64,000 nt of DNA from Tenrec ecaudatus (taxonomy: Eukaryota; Chordata; Mammalia; Afrosoricida; Tenrecidae): positions 126,591,731 to 126,655,730 of the forward strand of contig NC_134535.1 of NCBI RefSeq assembly GCF_050624435.1, given 5' to 3'. Positions within the stretch are counted from its first letter, which is position 1, and every line of letters starts with the position of its first letter. The position numbers were made by a program, and so were the translations under genes. The notes beneath the pieces were generated by a model. That model had not been told where the DNA came from. It ran no database searches and saw only the letters and a list, made by a program, of their open reading frames with translations. Of this stretch, positions 34,206 to 47,400 are shown in pieces.

Positions 34206-34690
34206 TTCGTGATGGGGTGTGTTAGTCCGAGTGCACTAGAGAAACAAATTCATAGACAGTCATATGTGTATATGAAAGAACTTTATATACAAGAACAATT
34301 GAATATTGAGAAAACATCCTAGCCCAGTCCAGATCAAGTCCATAAATTTGATATCAGCCCATATGTCTGATACCAATCTCTAAAGTCCTCTTCCAACTCA
34401 CGGAACACATGCAATGACGCCAAATGCAGGAAGATCACAGGCCAGTGGGTGGAAAGTCTTATGGATCCAGTGGTGGTGGAAGCATCTCAGCGCTGGTGTG
34501 GGTCTCCACGTGGCTCCTCCAGCTCCAAGGCTCTGGCTGCATCAGTGTTGCTCAATATGTCTTGCAAACAGGAATGTCTCACAGGGAGTGAGGGCATCTG
34601 GCCTCCAATGAGCTATTTATCTCCGTGGCACCTCCCAATGAGGTCATCAAGCTGTGACCTGATGGACAGGCTAGACTCCACCCCTCACAA
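34206..34690 (-). repeat. LTR-like dispersed repeat, family member 3
   Basis: Reverse complement of the 20292-20824 family: starts tgtgttagtccgagtgcact and includes the complement of the TATA-like box near 34280. Confidence 0.55.
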
Positions 34691-36369
34691 GTGACACCAG
34701 GCTATGGAACTACCACAAGGAGTGAGAAGATAGCTCCTCTTCTTTGTGATTTGCATCTCTCTAAAGGTGTCCTAGGGGTGCTGGACAGTGAGTGCTGGAA
34801 TCCCCTCATCCTGTGGAACCTGAAACCACATCACCTAACTCTTTTGTTCCCTGAAGAGCCAGCGATCTGTCATACATTTGAAGAGATCCTGGACTCGTGG
34901 GTGATTTCATAGCGTCGTGCGCTGGCCACTTGGAAAGAATTAGCTCACTGAGTTAGGCAGGTCTTCCAAATGGTGACACGGCTCCTTAAAGTGCAAGCAC
35001 GGTTAGTTTATATCACCAACTCTGTCAGAAAACTGTCGGTATTGGGCTGTCATCATGTGGGGCACAGATAAGTTGACCAAAATTCTTTCCATTTGAAAGT
35101 TCAAAATTTGCCACTGACCACAATTACGTGTCAGTGTTCCTGGAAGCTACAGGCTCCTCTTGTTCATTTTCAAGAAACCGCCTGCCAAATAGCCAAGTCT
35201 GAAGAGCTGTAGTTTTGCTGCCCGTTGCTCTTTTAAGTAAATGTAGTGTTCCATCAAAATTTAAAAACGCAACGGCTAGTTCAGCTTGCAACTCCAATTG
35301 CACCAATCTGCGTTTCTCCTTGAAGCAGCCATTGTACTTCGTTTGCAGGAGATGCGCTGTACGCTCCTTCTCACTTCAAGATACAGTGTACTCAGGAATG
35401 AGATTTAATACAATTAACGCTGACTGCTTCATCAACAGTCCTCTTAAGCAAAACTGGCCCTAGTTATATTGACTTATTTATTTTAAGCTAGATGCAAGTG
35501 TGTCTGGCAGTAACCAACATATTTGTTGCCACTGCCTGGATTTCTGCTAAAGCAACAGATTCATCCAGATTGCTTTTGCAACACCAGTGCAAATGTCCAA
35601 ATAGTGTAGAAGGTAAATCATATCCTATTATGTTTATGAAAAGGGTTTGCCCTCACTCACAGCGTCTCGGGGATCCCTCGGGGATCCCCAGGCCACACTT
35701 GGAGAGCTGCTGAGTGAGAGCATTTTTTATTCCTTCTCCAGCTCACCCTAACTCTCTCTTGGCACAGACCTAATGGTTCCCCAGAGCTGTCTTCGCCTTC
35801 TCCAGAGGTTACAGAACCCGCACTTCTGAACGGAGCTCGGGGCCACCCAGGAGCTTAAGGCCTCCTTTCCAGCCTCGCTCCCGGTTGGATGTGACCAAGG
35901 ACTTGGTCTTGCTGAATGGGAGTCAGTAAATGTGTTAGGTACGGCCTCTGCAGTGAGTCCTTCTAGGGAGGGCGGGTGCCCTCCTCCCTCAGCCCCTCAT
36001 TGTTCACAGCCTGCTCACCTAATTTACATTACGACCTAGCAGGCTCCAGTAGGCATTTCAGTAGGTGATGCCTACTCTAGAGCTGGATGCTGGGCATCCG
36101 GTGCCAAGTTCGGTAGCCTTGGGCACTGCTCTAGTTGCGAGGTGGGCATTACACAACCGAGTCTTTCAGGACAATTGGACAAGCGCTGCAAAGGGAGCAG
36201 CACAGCATGTTGGGAGGTGGCATTGTAAGGAAGCCACGGCTCGATGGGAAGATCAAGGAGGACTGCGTTAGAAATATCTCTCAATAAGGATTGGGCTCTG
36301 ACATGAGAGGAATAAAAATAAATAAATGGTAGAGGGTTATGTAAGCGAGGAGTTAATGTCTCATATGAA
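34691..36369. repeat. Possible old hAT-derived sequence, otherwise unique
   Basis: About 35050-35715 ends in a segment (gccacacttggagagctgct) like a decayed hAT terminal repeat, and may be an ancient DNA transposon. No frame longer than 82 codons is seen. The rest is not recognised. Confidence 0.3.
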
Positions 36370-37147
36370 AGGAATCTGGCCTGAAGATAAACAAGCAGCC
36401 ATCGAGCTGAGAAGCAACAAATCCCACATGGAAGAAGCACACCAGCCTGTGTGATCACGAGGTGTTGAAGGGATCAGGTATCAGGCATCAAAGGCCCAGT
36501 ACAAAAAAATCATATCAGTGGGAACGAGGGAGAGCACAGAATGGAGACCCAGAGCCCATCTCTAGACAACTGGACATCCCTCACAGAACAGTCACAAGGA
36601 AGAGATGAGTCAGTCAGGGTGCAATATAGCACTGATGAAACACAACTTTCCTCTGGTTCTTTAATGCTTTCCCATTACCACCACTATCATGACCCCAATT
36701 CTAGTTTACAAATCTGGCTAGACCAGAGCATGTACACTGGTACAGATAAGAGCTGGAAATACAGGGAATCCAGGACAGATAAGCCCCTCAGGACCAATAA
36801 TGAGAGTAGAGATGCCAGAAGATCAAGGGGAAGGTGGGGCGGGAAAGGGGGACCTGATCACAATGATCTACATATAACCCCATCCCAGGGGGATGGACAA
36901 CAGAATAGTGGGTGAAGGGAGACAGAGGTCAGTGTAAGACATGGGGTTTAGGGGAGGAAGTTTTATAAAGTATTAAGGGTTCATGAGGGAGGGAGGGTGG
37001 GGGGAATGAGGAGCTGATACCAAGGGCTCAAGTAGAAAGAAAATGCTTTGAACAGATGATGGCAACATATGTACAAATGTGCTCGACACAATGGATGGAC
37101 GGATGGATTGTGATAAGAGCTGTAAGAGCCCCCAATAAAATGATTTT
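36370..37147 (+). repeat. AFRO-type repeat, plus orientation
   Basis: From internal blocks (aacaagcagccatcgagctg) to the 3' hallmark (gagcccccaataaaatgatt, about 37126-37145) and an A/G-rich tail. Confidence 0.88.
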
Positions 37148-39217
37148 AAGAAAGCAAGCAAGAAAGAAGCTTATAGGCAGGCGGTTCCGTGTCAGGGTCT
37201 GGGCTGTTTGCACCGCGGGGCTCTGCTGTCCTGCCACACAGACTTCCTTCCTCTTCCGAATTGGAGAGGGCTACTCGGCTACTCGGGTTCTTCCGTAGAA
37301 AGAAAGTTCCCTCCTAACAGACTCTCCCGGGATCTCCGCAACAGAGGTAGGGGAGAGGACCAGAGCAATGCCGCTTGCTGTGGGCCTGATATCGTGTGCT
37401 CTGTTTCCTGGGCAGACCAGGTTAGGGCGCAGGACACACTTTCGCTCACGCAGCAAACGAAGGGTCACCGAGGGCTAGTGATCATAACTGGTCCAAGTGG
37501 GATTTGAACCGATCTCCTTGGCTCCAATCACTTGATTGGCCCACCCTCTCTCTCGCCTCTCCTCCAGCAGAAGGAAGGCCGGAGAGCAGATGAAAGACTC
37601 CTTCTCCCGGCCACGTCATCCGAAGCCACGAGGCCGATGGCCACCGTCAGGCCCACAGATCCGTGAAGGGATTTTCCGTTTTCAGAGGCCATTCACTCCC
37701 ATTTGACGGACGTTCAGTCGTCTCCCAGTGACTGGCACATGGGTGGGGGGTGGGGGGCACCTCGTCAAGGAGCTTGCTGTGCTCGGTTGAAGTCTAAGCT
37801 GGAAGAGGCCTAGGAAGAGAAAAGAGAGGCGAATTGGAAGGAAACAGCAGCTTGGGAGACGACCAGCAGGGCTCAGGGGAGCAGGCTGTGAGAAGAGGGG
37901 GGCTCCTTGGAGGCGGGGGGTGGGAAGCTCCAGGTGCAATACTGCGGTGACCTCCTTACAAGGAGGCATCTGTGACTTGACTGACACCCTCTGTAAAGGC
38001 GGGGTGGGGTGGGGGCAGGGCTGAGAAATGGAGGAGAGGTCTCAGAGGCGGTTCTCTGGAGAAGGGGCTAGGAGGGCTGATGCCCACCTCTACCAATGGA
38101 CACATTGCCCCCAACTCCACAACCACCTTTGGAACGCTCCGGCCCTGGTCCCCGGACCCCCCTAGCCCATGGGAAGTGTGAATGGGGAGCACTCAGCGCC
38201 TAGGCCAGGCTCAGCCAGCTGACACCTGCAGCCCCTACAGAAACTGTCAACACAAACTGGGGCCCAGAGCCCATCCCCGCCTCAACCCCATTCCCTTCAA
38301 AGGGCTGGCTCTGCCCTGGGGGGGGGGCCTAAATGGGAACCGTGGCTGCTTATCCAGCTCCTCTGTGGAAGGGTACCAGCAAGGGCTCAAGCATGAACCC
38401 TAAAGCTCATGTCCGGCGGTGGGAAACATGTGGCAGGGAACTTGGGGGCCTGCTGAGAAGACCAGTTAGTTCAGAAGCAGGGACACGGATGAATGTGATC
38501 ACAGGTCTCAATGAGCTCTCCTTGGACACACTTGCCCTGACGAAGACCTGCCTCTCACTTGGCTTCTGGAACTTCCAGACCCCAGGGCCAGGGGAGGGGT
38601 CGAGGAACGCCCTCCCCCCGTCCTGGTCTATGTCTCCTTCAGTCGCGGTTCCCTGATATGACAGAGAGGCTGCAAGTTGGCCGTTCCCAAGCTTATGTTG
38701 CCCCCCTTACCCCAGGCCAGGGTTGGACTGTGTGTGACTAGTAGAACAGGGTGGAAGGGCAGGGACCCTGTTTCTGAGATCCGGTTAGGAACACTTCCTG
38801 ACTTTGTCCTGGCCGCAGGGAAGCCAGCTCCTATGCTCTGAGCCGCCCTGTGAAGAGGCCCATGTGAGGAAAAACTGAGACCTCTGGCTAACAGGCACAT
38901 GAGGAACTTCTTACAAGTAGGTCGTCCAGCCCAGACACGCCTTCAGATGACTAGGGTCTCAGCCTTCATTTGGTGCGCCAGAACTTCCCAAGTATGTTCA
39001 ACCTCCCTTCCGGATGCCTGGGTCAGATAGCACCTGGGTGATGGTGACGGTTGGGTGTCCACTTGGATCGGGCCATGACTCCTAGTGGTTTGGCAGTAAG
39101 GATCTAGTCATGCCCTGTGGTGAGTTCTGATAGAATGTAATCACTTTCCTGATGAGATCTGCTATGAGCAGCCAATCAACTAAAAGGGAATTTTCTCCAA
39201 GGTGTGACCTGCTTCTA

Positions 39218-39260
<43 letters not shown>

Positions 39261-41244
39261 TGTAGATTGCTTTATCTCCTCCTATCCCGCTTCTTGCAGG
39301 AGGAAGCGGGAAGCCCTTGCCTGGGCCCCAGTGAATCCTGGGTAATGACTTCATAAACCCAGAGAGCATAGGATCTTATCTAGTAGAAAGGGTAAACACC
39401 CCCTACCCACGGAACATTCTGGGAAACCCCTGTCCCATTAAGGAAGGAAGGAGGGGGCTTCAACCAAGGCTAAGGGGAGCAGGCTCCAGGACGGAGCTGA
39501 GAAGACCCCTGAGCCCCAATCCCTGCCCAGCAAGCCACAGACGGTGCAACTGTTGCTCTGCGGGCTGCTGAAGGGGGTTGAGGCCTTCACCCCACAGCGT
39601 GGTCCTCTTCCTGTGCCCCAATTCTCACCTGTGACCCGCAAAGGAAAGAACCTGCCACCTTCCTACAACGCAAGCCAAGCCGCGGATTGCCTCCAGGGGC
39701 TCTTTATTTCTGCTCTAGAGGGGCCCTCGATCCCCCTGAGGCACTGCAAAGAACAAGGACCCCATTCTCCACGGCCAGGTCTGCACCCAGCACCCAGGCT
39801 CGGGGCAACCCCTGAGGGGGCATCTGCTGCATCACGTGTATATGCCACCACCGGGTGCCTGCAAGGTCGCCCTCACTCTTTCAACAGTGCTCCCCTCCCG
39901 TGCGGGGTCACAGTCCCCTGGAAGAGTCATAGTCCAGGGCTGGGCACACATGGCTAGCAGAGGTCGAGGTCTCCACGCCAGGCTGAGGGGGTGGAGGTTG
40001 TGTGTGTGTGTGTTTTCTCTCAAGCAGGTTGGTTTATCCTTTCTTTAGAAACTCTCTTCCCAGACCAGGCCCCCTTAACTCACAACACACCCTCTGGGTT
40101 CTCCGCCTTTCTTGGCCTCCCTTCTTTCACCAGTGGGTCATTGGACAAGCATGTCACTTCAGAGCTTTCCAAACCCCTTTGTTACCCAATATTCACAACT
40201 CATCTTGATGGGGTTTGATCATGGCCCCAGTGAAGAGGCAAAGAAATCGAAGCTTGGGGAGATTGGCCAGGGCCACGTCCTCATCGGGAGCTGCTGCAGG
40301 GACAAGCCCAGGAACCGCCTGGTCTCCTGACTTCCAAAGCGGCAGCAACAGCCAACTGCCTTTGGGGTGGCTTTTCTCCCTGGGGGCCGCATGGCCTTTA
40401 TCCACTTTGCTCCCCTTTGTCTGGAGGGGGGGCATCCCCTGAAGCCTGCTTTGTCCAGTCTCTCTGCCAGGGGGCGCGTGGGCCCTGTCACAGCTGCTGC
40501 CTGCACTCTCGTGGGCCGGGCATCGAGAGCACGCGCCACAAAAGCACAGCGTGCACGCACATCAGGTGTGCGCGCTCCGCGGCAGTGTTCCACGTCCTCT
40601 CACCGAGCTGCCCACTGACCCCAGGTGCTGTGACGAGCAGTGGCCACTGGGTGGCAGTGTGTTCCCGTGCCTGGGGCAGGACAAGTGGCCTGGGGAGGGG
40701 GGGGGGCGTGGGGGTAGGGCAAAGATCTGCAGGAACCCAAAAAGCTTGCAACAGTGGGGCTCCTTCAGGCCTAGCAGCTTGAGAGAGACAGACACAGAGG
40801 GTGTGTGTGTTTGTGTGTGTGTGTGTGTGTGCAGGCGCCTGCAGCCAGGGGCTCAAGGCTGAGTGCTGAAGTGCAGGTGAGTGTGGGGTGGGGTGGGGTG
40901 GGGTGAGGTGGGTGGGGTGGAGCAGAGACAAAAATATAAAGGAAACTAGGGCGGGCAGCACAATATAGGTGAAAGGACGGCGGCGTGGAGCGCTGTGGAG
41001 GTAAGAAGAGCTGAGGGCTTTGGAAAGCTTCAAAAAAAATTACCACCCAGCTTGGGGGGTGGCGGGGAGAGAAACCTCGAAACCTCGAGGCCTGGAACAG
41101 AAAGGGGGGAGATGGGACCAGGGAAAGGAGAGATTGGCTGGGGAAAGTGGGTCAGGCCGCTGGGGTGGCAGAAGAGAGCCCCCAGAGGCTGGGGAGAGGC
41201 GGGAGCCGTCACTGGGACAGAAGGCGAAGGCGTCCATCCAGGTT
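37148..41244. other. Mostly unique LAG3-CD4 intergenic DNA
   Basis: About 4 kb almost free of young repeats. About 37440-37530 resembles a MIR in reverse (ccaagtgggatttgaaccga). Simple repeats: TG at 39219-39259, TG at 40800-40831 and a GGGGT run at about 40883-40918. No gene is seen; frames up to 181 codons (41033-40488) run through simple repeats. CD4 upstream enhancers are expected between CD4 and LAG3. Confidence 0.5.
39219..39259. repeat. (TG)n microsatellite
   Basis: Uninterrupted TG repeat of about 40 bp. Confidence 0.95.
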
Positions 41245-41260
41245 GGCTGCTGACGGAGAG

Positions 41261-41266
41261 TTTATT
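41261..41266 (-). terminator. LAG3: LAG3 polyadenylation signal AATAAA
   Basis: The complement of tttatt, 64 bases past the LAG3 stop codon. It gives a very short 3'UTR of roughly 80-90 bases. Confidence 0.8.
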
Positions 41267-41329
41267 TGGGGCTGGGATGGAGGGACAAAGACTGAGCTGT
41301 GGGGCTTGGCTGACTGCCTCAGCTCCAGG

Positions 41330-41491
41330 TCAGTGCTGCTCTGGTGCCGGCTCCAGTTCTTGCTCTTGTTCTTGTAGCTCCAGCTCCTGCTCCAGTTCCA
41401 GCTCCAGTTCTTGCTCTAGCTCCACTGTCTTGCTCGGAGCCTCGGGAAGGTGAATCCCATTCTCCAGGGCAGGGAATCTTCTTGGTCGCCA
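41330..41491 (-). CDS. LAG3: LAG3 exon 8 (cytoplasmic tail)
   Basis: 162 bp, 53 codons and a TGA at 41332-41330. Starts WRPRRFPALENGIH. Ends in an acidic Glu-Leu/Glu-Gln repeat and PAPEQH, where human has Glu-Pro repeats. Confidence 0.95.
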   Translation of the reverse strand, partial: WRPRRFPALENGIHLPEAPSKTVELEQELELELEQELELQEQEQELEPAPEQH

Positions 41492-44400
41492 CTGTGGGAA
41501 AGCAAGGGAGAGGTGGAGGGTGGAAGGAGGATTGAAGGCGGGTCATATTGAACTCCTTCCCCATCCCGCGGGCACTACCGTCCCTTGGTCCCAGGGCTGC
41601 TGTCAGCCCTTTCCTGCCTCTCTAGGCGACGGGAGGGGCCCTGGAGTCAGAGGCACATTCAGGGACCCCCCCTTGAGCATCTTCCTTTGGGGAGAGGAGA
41701 GAGAGCATGGGGAGAGGGCCCTGGCTCACCCTTCGGCTCCACAGGTGAAAACCAAAGGTTCCGGTCAGAGCGAGGAGCAGCAGTAGGACCCCCAGGACAA
41801 GGAAGAGAGGAAAGTGGCCTGAGGTGAGGACACCCTGGGGACCCCCGGAGCGTTGGGCACCTGTGAAGAAAGTTGAGGAATGGGCACAGGGTCCGGGCAG
41901 AGAAAGGACATCTTGCCAGTCCCTCGTGGCTTTATAGGTGCTGTCTATGAGGGGCCCAGAAACTCTAAGGGGCTTGCCCAGGGTCATTCAGTAGGGCACG
42001 CCTAGACAAGGGGTAGCGATCAAGTGCCAGTCTAGAAGGAAAGGCAGGCACTGAGACAGTAGGTGGACCTGGGAGAGCAGGGTCAAGATCATCTGGGTGG
42101 CAGTAGGGCTCTGTGATCTGTGGTCTCGGACCTGGGCCAGACAAGTGTGTGGCGTATAACATGGATCCAAGAAGTCTCTCTCCCTGGTACAACTGGCACT
42201 GCCAGGGTTGGGAAGGAAGCCCAGCCTTCTCCATCTCCAGCCAGGGCCCTGGGGAGTCCTGTAGAGACTGGTCACTCAGGGGGTGCCACACAAAGTGCTC
42301 CTGTCCAGATGCGGGAGTCACCTCACAAAGCAGCTTCTTGGGGGAGTCGGGTGACCTGAAGGATTTAGGAGTCACTAAGGGGAAAAAAAAGAAAGGATTC
42401 TTTGAATGCCTGACTTCCTTCTCTAAGATGACAGCTCCATCTCCCCGCCACCTTGCCTTCCTCTCCTCTGGGTCCCATGAAGCTAGAAGTGCAGGGGAAG
42501 CAGGTCCTGACTAATTCTTCTCCATCTCATCAAGGCAACGCTTTGGTCAGGTCATGCTCTTACTCAACAACATTCCAGGCTCCCGACTGCCTTCAGGGTA
42601 TTGCACAAACTCACACTGGCCCTGAAGGACCACAGATTCGTTTATATTTCCTTTCTTCTCAGCTCAGGACCCTTAACATTAACCCGGGACATCCCCCAGT
42701 AGATACCTCATACCGTTCCTGCTTCATGGCATGACTCCTATCAGTGTCCTGTCTTGAGGTGGCCCCTGAGTGTCCTCTACTCCCCTCTCAGAATGCTCAG
42801 TGACCTCACCCATCATCAAAGCTGTCCAGTGAGACTGGGATGGGTAATATAAAAAACAACCCAATCTGACTCCTGGCGCCCCCTTGGGTCAGAGGAGAAA
42901 TCCCTTCCATGGGACCTTCAAGGTGATGCGCTTTCAAAAGACAAACCACCAGGCCTTTCTTCCAAGGGGCATCTGGGTAGACTCAAGGTGCCGACCTTTT
43001 AGTAGTTAAGGGCCAAGCCATGTGCACCACCCGGGGATTCTTACATGGAGGAGAAAAACTCAACATGACAGCCTTCTGTCATGGAGTCAATCCCCCAGCC
43101 TGGCAGCCCCGTATGAGACAGAGTAGACTGCTCCACTGGGCTCTTAAGGCCGTGACCTTTGAGGAGCAGGCACCGCGGGGCATGTTTGGACCTGCGTTCG
43201 TAACCAAGTGCACTTGCCTTACAGAACCCAGGGACCCTAAAACACAAGAACTCACTGCCACCAAGTCGATATCAACTCCCAATGATCCTGTAAGGCAGAA
43301 CAGAACTGCCCCTGTGGGGTTCCAAGACTGTGTAACTCTTTATGGGAGCGGGAAGTCTCATCTTTCTCCCGAGGGGGTCCTTTAGAGCAGCTAAAAAGTC
43401 AAAACCAAAGCCACCACCCTCAAGTCAATTCTGACTTATAGCAACCTTACAGGGCAAATTGGGAAAGGGACTCGGCTTTCTACTCCCATAAAGCGTTGGA
43501 GTCTGGGGAAATCGATCACAAGGATCGACATATAACCCCCTCCCAGGGGACTAACAACAGAAAAGTGGGTGAAGGGTGACAGAAGATGATGTAAAATATG
43601 AAAATAATAATCTATAATTTATCAAGGGTTCATGAGGGAAGGAGGGAGAAAATGAGCAGCTGATATCAAGGGCTCAAGTAGAAAGAAAACACTTTGAAAA
43701 TGATGATGGCTTTCTTTTTTTTTTTAAAGGAAGTGATGATGGCAACATATTTACAAATGTGAATGATGTAATTGATATATGAATTGTTATAAGAGTTGTG
43801 AGAGCCCCCAATAAAATAATTTATTTTAAAAAGAAAAAAAAAGAAAATGATGATGGCAACATATGTACAAATGTGCCTGACACAATGGATGAATGTATGG
43901 ATTTTGATAAGAGATGTAAGAGCCCCAATAAAAATATTTAATAAAAAACAAAACCAAAAAAAAAAAGAACAACTAATATCACAAACATTAAAAAAAAAAA
44001 AAGAGTTCCAGTCTCAGAAAGCCACAGGGCAGTTCTTCCCTGTCCTATGGGGTCGCTATGAGTTGGCATTAACTTGATGGCAGTGAGTTTGAGTTTGATA
44101 AGATAGAGTAGAACTGCTATATAGGGTTCACAATATGGTAACTTGTTACCAGGTGCCCTTGTCGTGCAGTGGGCTTGGCATTGGACGGTTAACTGCGAGG
44201 TTGGCAGTTCAAGTCCTTTAGCTGATCCTCGGGAGAAAGAGGACGCGCTCTGTTCCCATAAAACTGTACAGCCTCAGGAACGCTCGATGGTTGCTATGAG
44301 TCGAATCGACTCGTTGACAGTGTGTCGGGGAAGTAGACAGCCTCCTCTCTCCAAGCGAGTTTGAACCACCGACTGTGTGATTAAGCTAACCTTGAAGATG

Positions 44401-47400
44401 AGGCTGTCTACCCCCGTAGAGTTAGTCTCAGAAACCCAGAAGGGCAGTTCTCTCCTGTCCTCTGGGCTCCCTATCAGTCTCCAGCCAAAAGGCTTACATC
44501 AGCAGGAGGAGTAAGTATGAGGAAAGGATGGTGTTCAGACAGGCTGAGGAGTGGTGCAGTATCTGGGTAGAGAAAGCCAAGAAGCAGGTGGAAATGCAGA
44601 AAGATGTTAGTTAGCTTCTAATGAATAAGTGTTGAAAGGCGAGGCTTTCTACTCCCATAAAGAATTCGTCTCGGAAACCCACAGGCGCATTCTACCCTGT
44701 CCTGTAGGGTCATTAGGAGTCAGAATCCACTGAACAGCAGTGACTTTTATGAGTGAATGAATAAATGTATTCTTCATCAACCAATACACAGCAGTAAGCA
44801 TGTACTTTGTGCTATTGGTATCATAGCGGTTACACCTTGGGCTGCTAACCACAAGGTCAGCAGTTCGAATGCACCAGCCACCCTGTGGGAGAAATATTTG
44901 GCTTTCTACTCCTGTAAAGAGTTACAGTCTTGGAAACCCACAGGGGCACTTCACCTCTATGCAGTAGGTGGCTATGAGTCACATCTGACTCGATGACAGT
45001 GCGTTTTTGGGTTGTGTGTGCGTGTGTGTGAGCTGTTACTACTCAGCAGCCACGGGTGAAGACTGCAGGTACCGCCAAGCTGTCGTGGCAAATAGTTACC
45101 AAGCAGCCAGCACATCATTTCTGAGTGTGGTTGGTTTTTTTAAAATATGGAACGCTTCACGAAGTTGCGTGTCATCCTTGCGCAGGGGCCAGGCTAATTT
45201 TCTGTATTGTTCCAATTTTAGTCTACGTGCCGCCGAAGCGAGCACTCGGAGTGTGTTTTTCTGTGTTTGTTTTATACTGTCTTGTAAGCCCTTTGCTCAG
45301 TAAATATTTGCTAACCAAGGGGCTGATTTATCAACTCCTCCCCAAATCCAAGCACCATCCTGCAACGTTCACCCCAGCCCTGGCTCCAAGGTGGGCCAGA
45401 ATGAGGACAATACATTCCTCCTCTTTTGAATCACTCAGTTTCTTCTAACTGTTCAGGCGCACCCACCAATTCAGGGCAGGGGAGTCCCTTCAAGAACAGT
45501 GGAACATTTATCTTCTGACTCAAGGGGGCATTTTCGGTTTCAGTTCTTGACAAAGGGGGTGAAAAAAGAGGAGGTCACAGTGGGCAGTCCCTGGAACTTG
45601 TGCCCAGTGCCTGGCATCAAGACTATGAATTTTCCCCATCTCTGCCCAGCTAGCCAGCCCCCCCCCCCCCTCCACCTGCCCTAGCTTCCCTGGGATAGGA
45701 CTACCCTTCCCCACCTGGGGCTGACCTGTGATGACTGCCAAGGTCACGGTGGCATGGAGCTGCTCTCCCTGCAGTTGGATGGAGCAGGTGTAGGTCCCAG
45801 CCTGGGCCTGGCTCACAGCCTCTAGGCTAAGGGTAAAATTGCCATGGTCCCCAGCTACCTGGAGGTCTGGGCGTCCCCCAGGTGGGGCCCACTTGGCAGT
45901 GAGGAAAGATTGGGTCCCGGGAACAAGAGGCAGGTGGCAGGGTAGCTCCACCCTGGAACCCGCCTCCACATATACTGTGAGCGGGACTGGGGGTTCCAGA
46001 CCTGGAGAGAGAACAACATAGCAGTTAGGAAGGGAAGGTGCAGGAGTGGGGGGGGGATGGGAAAGGGGCAGAGGAGCAGAGGAGGTGTGGCATGGGGACA
46101 ATGTCTAAGGAGCTAGGGAACAAGAAAGGGTGGATGAACTGAGTGTTCATAGAGGCAAGTAAGGCTGGATAACGCAGGGCAGAGCTAGGCGGGAAGAAGT
46201 CGCCCCCGCAAGCAGGGTTTTAGACCAAGGGGGGTGGTGGGGAGCTGCTGTGAACTTGGTTTGGGGATCCGTAAGTCAAGGGACAGGAAGGTTGTGGTCA
46301 AGTGTGAAAACCGACTGGAGGACTTACCCAGAACCATGAGGTTGTACGTGGCGGAGACTCGGAGGCCATCTCTGTAGGTGAGGGAGCAGCTCCAGGGCCC
46401 CGAGTCCCACGGGCTGACCTGAGGCAGAACAAGGAAGCTTCCGGCCAGGTGGTGTCGGCTGGACTTCTGGACAGCGACCTGAGCAGGGCCTCGGAACCAG
46501 CTCACCGAATCTGGGAGGTCAGGGCGGCTGAAGGAGCAGTGCAAGACGACTGACTGGGGGGTCTTCAGAGGTCCTGGGGAGCTGGCAGTCACTGTGAGTG
46601 GGGTAAATGATGGGGGGGGGCAGGGGTCAGACCCATGGAAACCCTTTCCCAAGGAACGTGGCAAGCCAGCCTGGAGCTTGGAGGAAGAGAGCTGAGCTTT
46701 AGATTCTTTGTGCCACCCCACCCCACCCCAGCACGCGAGATGCCCACTTTCCTATACCCCTGCCCCCATTACTTGCCCTCTGCTACCCGTCTCTTTCTCC
46801 AGCTCAGCCCTGGGGCACCCGACTAAACCCACCCCCGGGGCTACCCGCAGCTGCAATGAATCACTCCAGCCCCGTGTCTCCCCACAAGCCCGAGCCCCAG
46901 GAGAGGGAGCATTCTGGGGATCTGGGGATCTCCCTACACCCACTAAGGCACTCTCTAGGGGGGAGGGGAGCTGGAGGAGTGACACAATCTCTCCATGGGG
47001 CCTTCCACCCATCCACCCCATCCACGTGCTTCTCTGGGGGTACCTCCCTCTCCACATGGGGCTAGGGGTGGGGGCGCTACATCCTTCCTCTGCCCCTCTG
47101 GCAGGGTCCAAGGCGCATGCCCAGTGGCCCAGCCCCTGCGCCCCGTCCCTGGCCCCGACTCCACTGACCGGCGGCCTGGCCCACGCGCAGGCGGAGGCGG
47201 CAGGCGAAGGCGCGGTCCCTGAGGGTCACCGTGGCGCTGTACTCGCCCGCGTCGCTGCGCCGGGCCGGCCGCAGCCACAGCGAGAAGTCCCCGCGTTGGA
47301 GGGCGCCGTGCGTCGCCAGCTGCACGCGGGGCTGCAGGGGCAACTGCCCGCTGCGGAGGCCTCCCGGGGCCACCCTCAGCACCGTGTAGCGGCGGGGTCC

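Larger units (their letters stand above)
42375..45725. other. LAG3 intron 5, repeat-filled
   Basis: 3.35 kb. Holds an L2-like stretch at about 42515-42640, AfroSINE copies and fragments at about 42850-43505 and 43995-45010, an AFRO-type 3' end at 43505-43832 with a second one at 43846-43945, and a U6 pseudogene at 45142-45245. No exon is seen. Confidence 0.7.

Noticed and set aside
41346-41430. Minisatellite in the LAG3 3' end
   Set aside because: The repetitive ctccagttc/ctcctgc pattern is the coding Glu-Leu/Glu-Gln repeat of LAG3 exon 8.
45142-45245. Functional U6 gene
   Set aside because: The ACAGAGA box is broken and the copy has an A-tail and flanking repeats.
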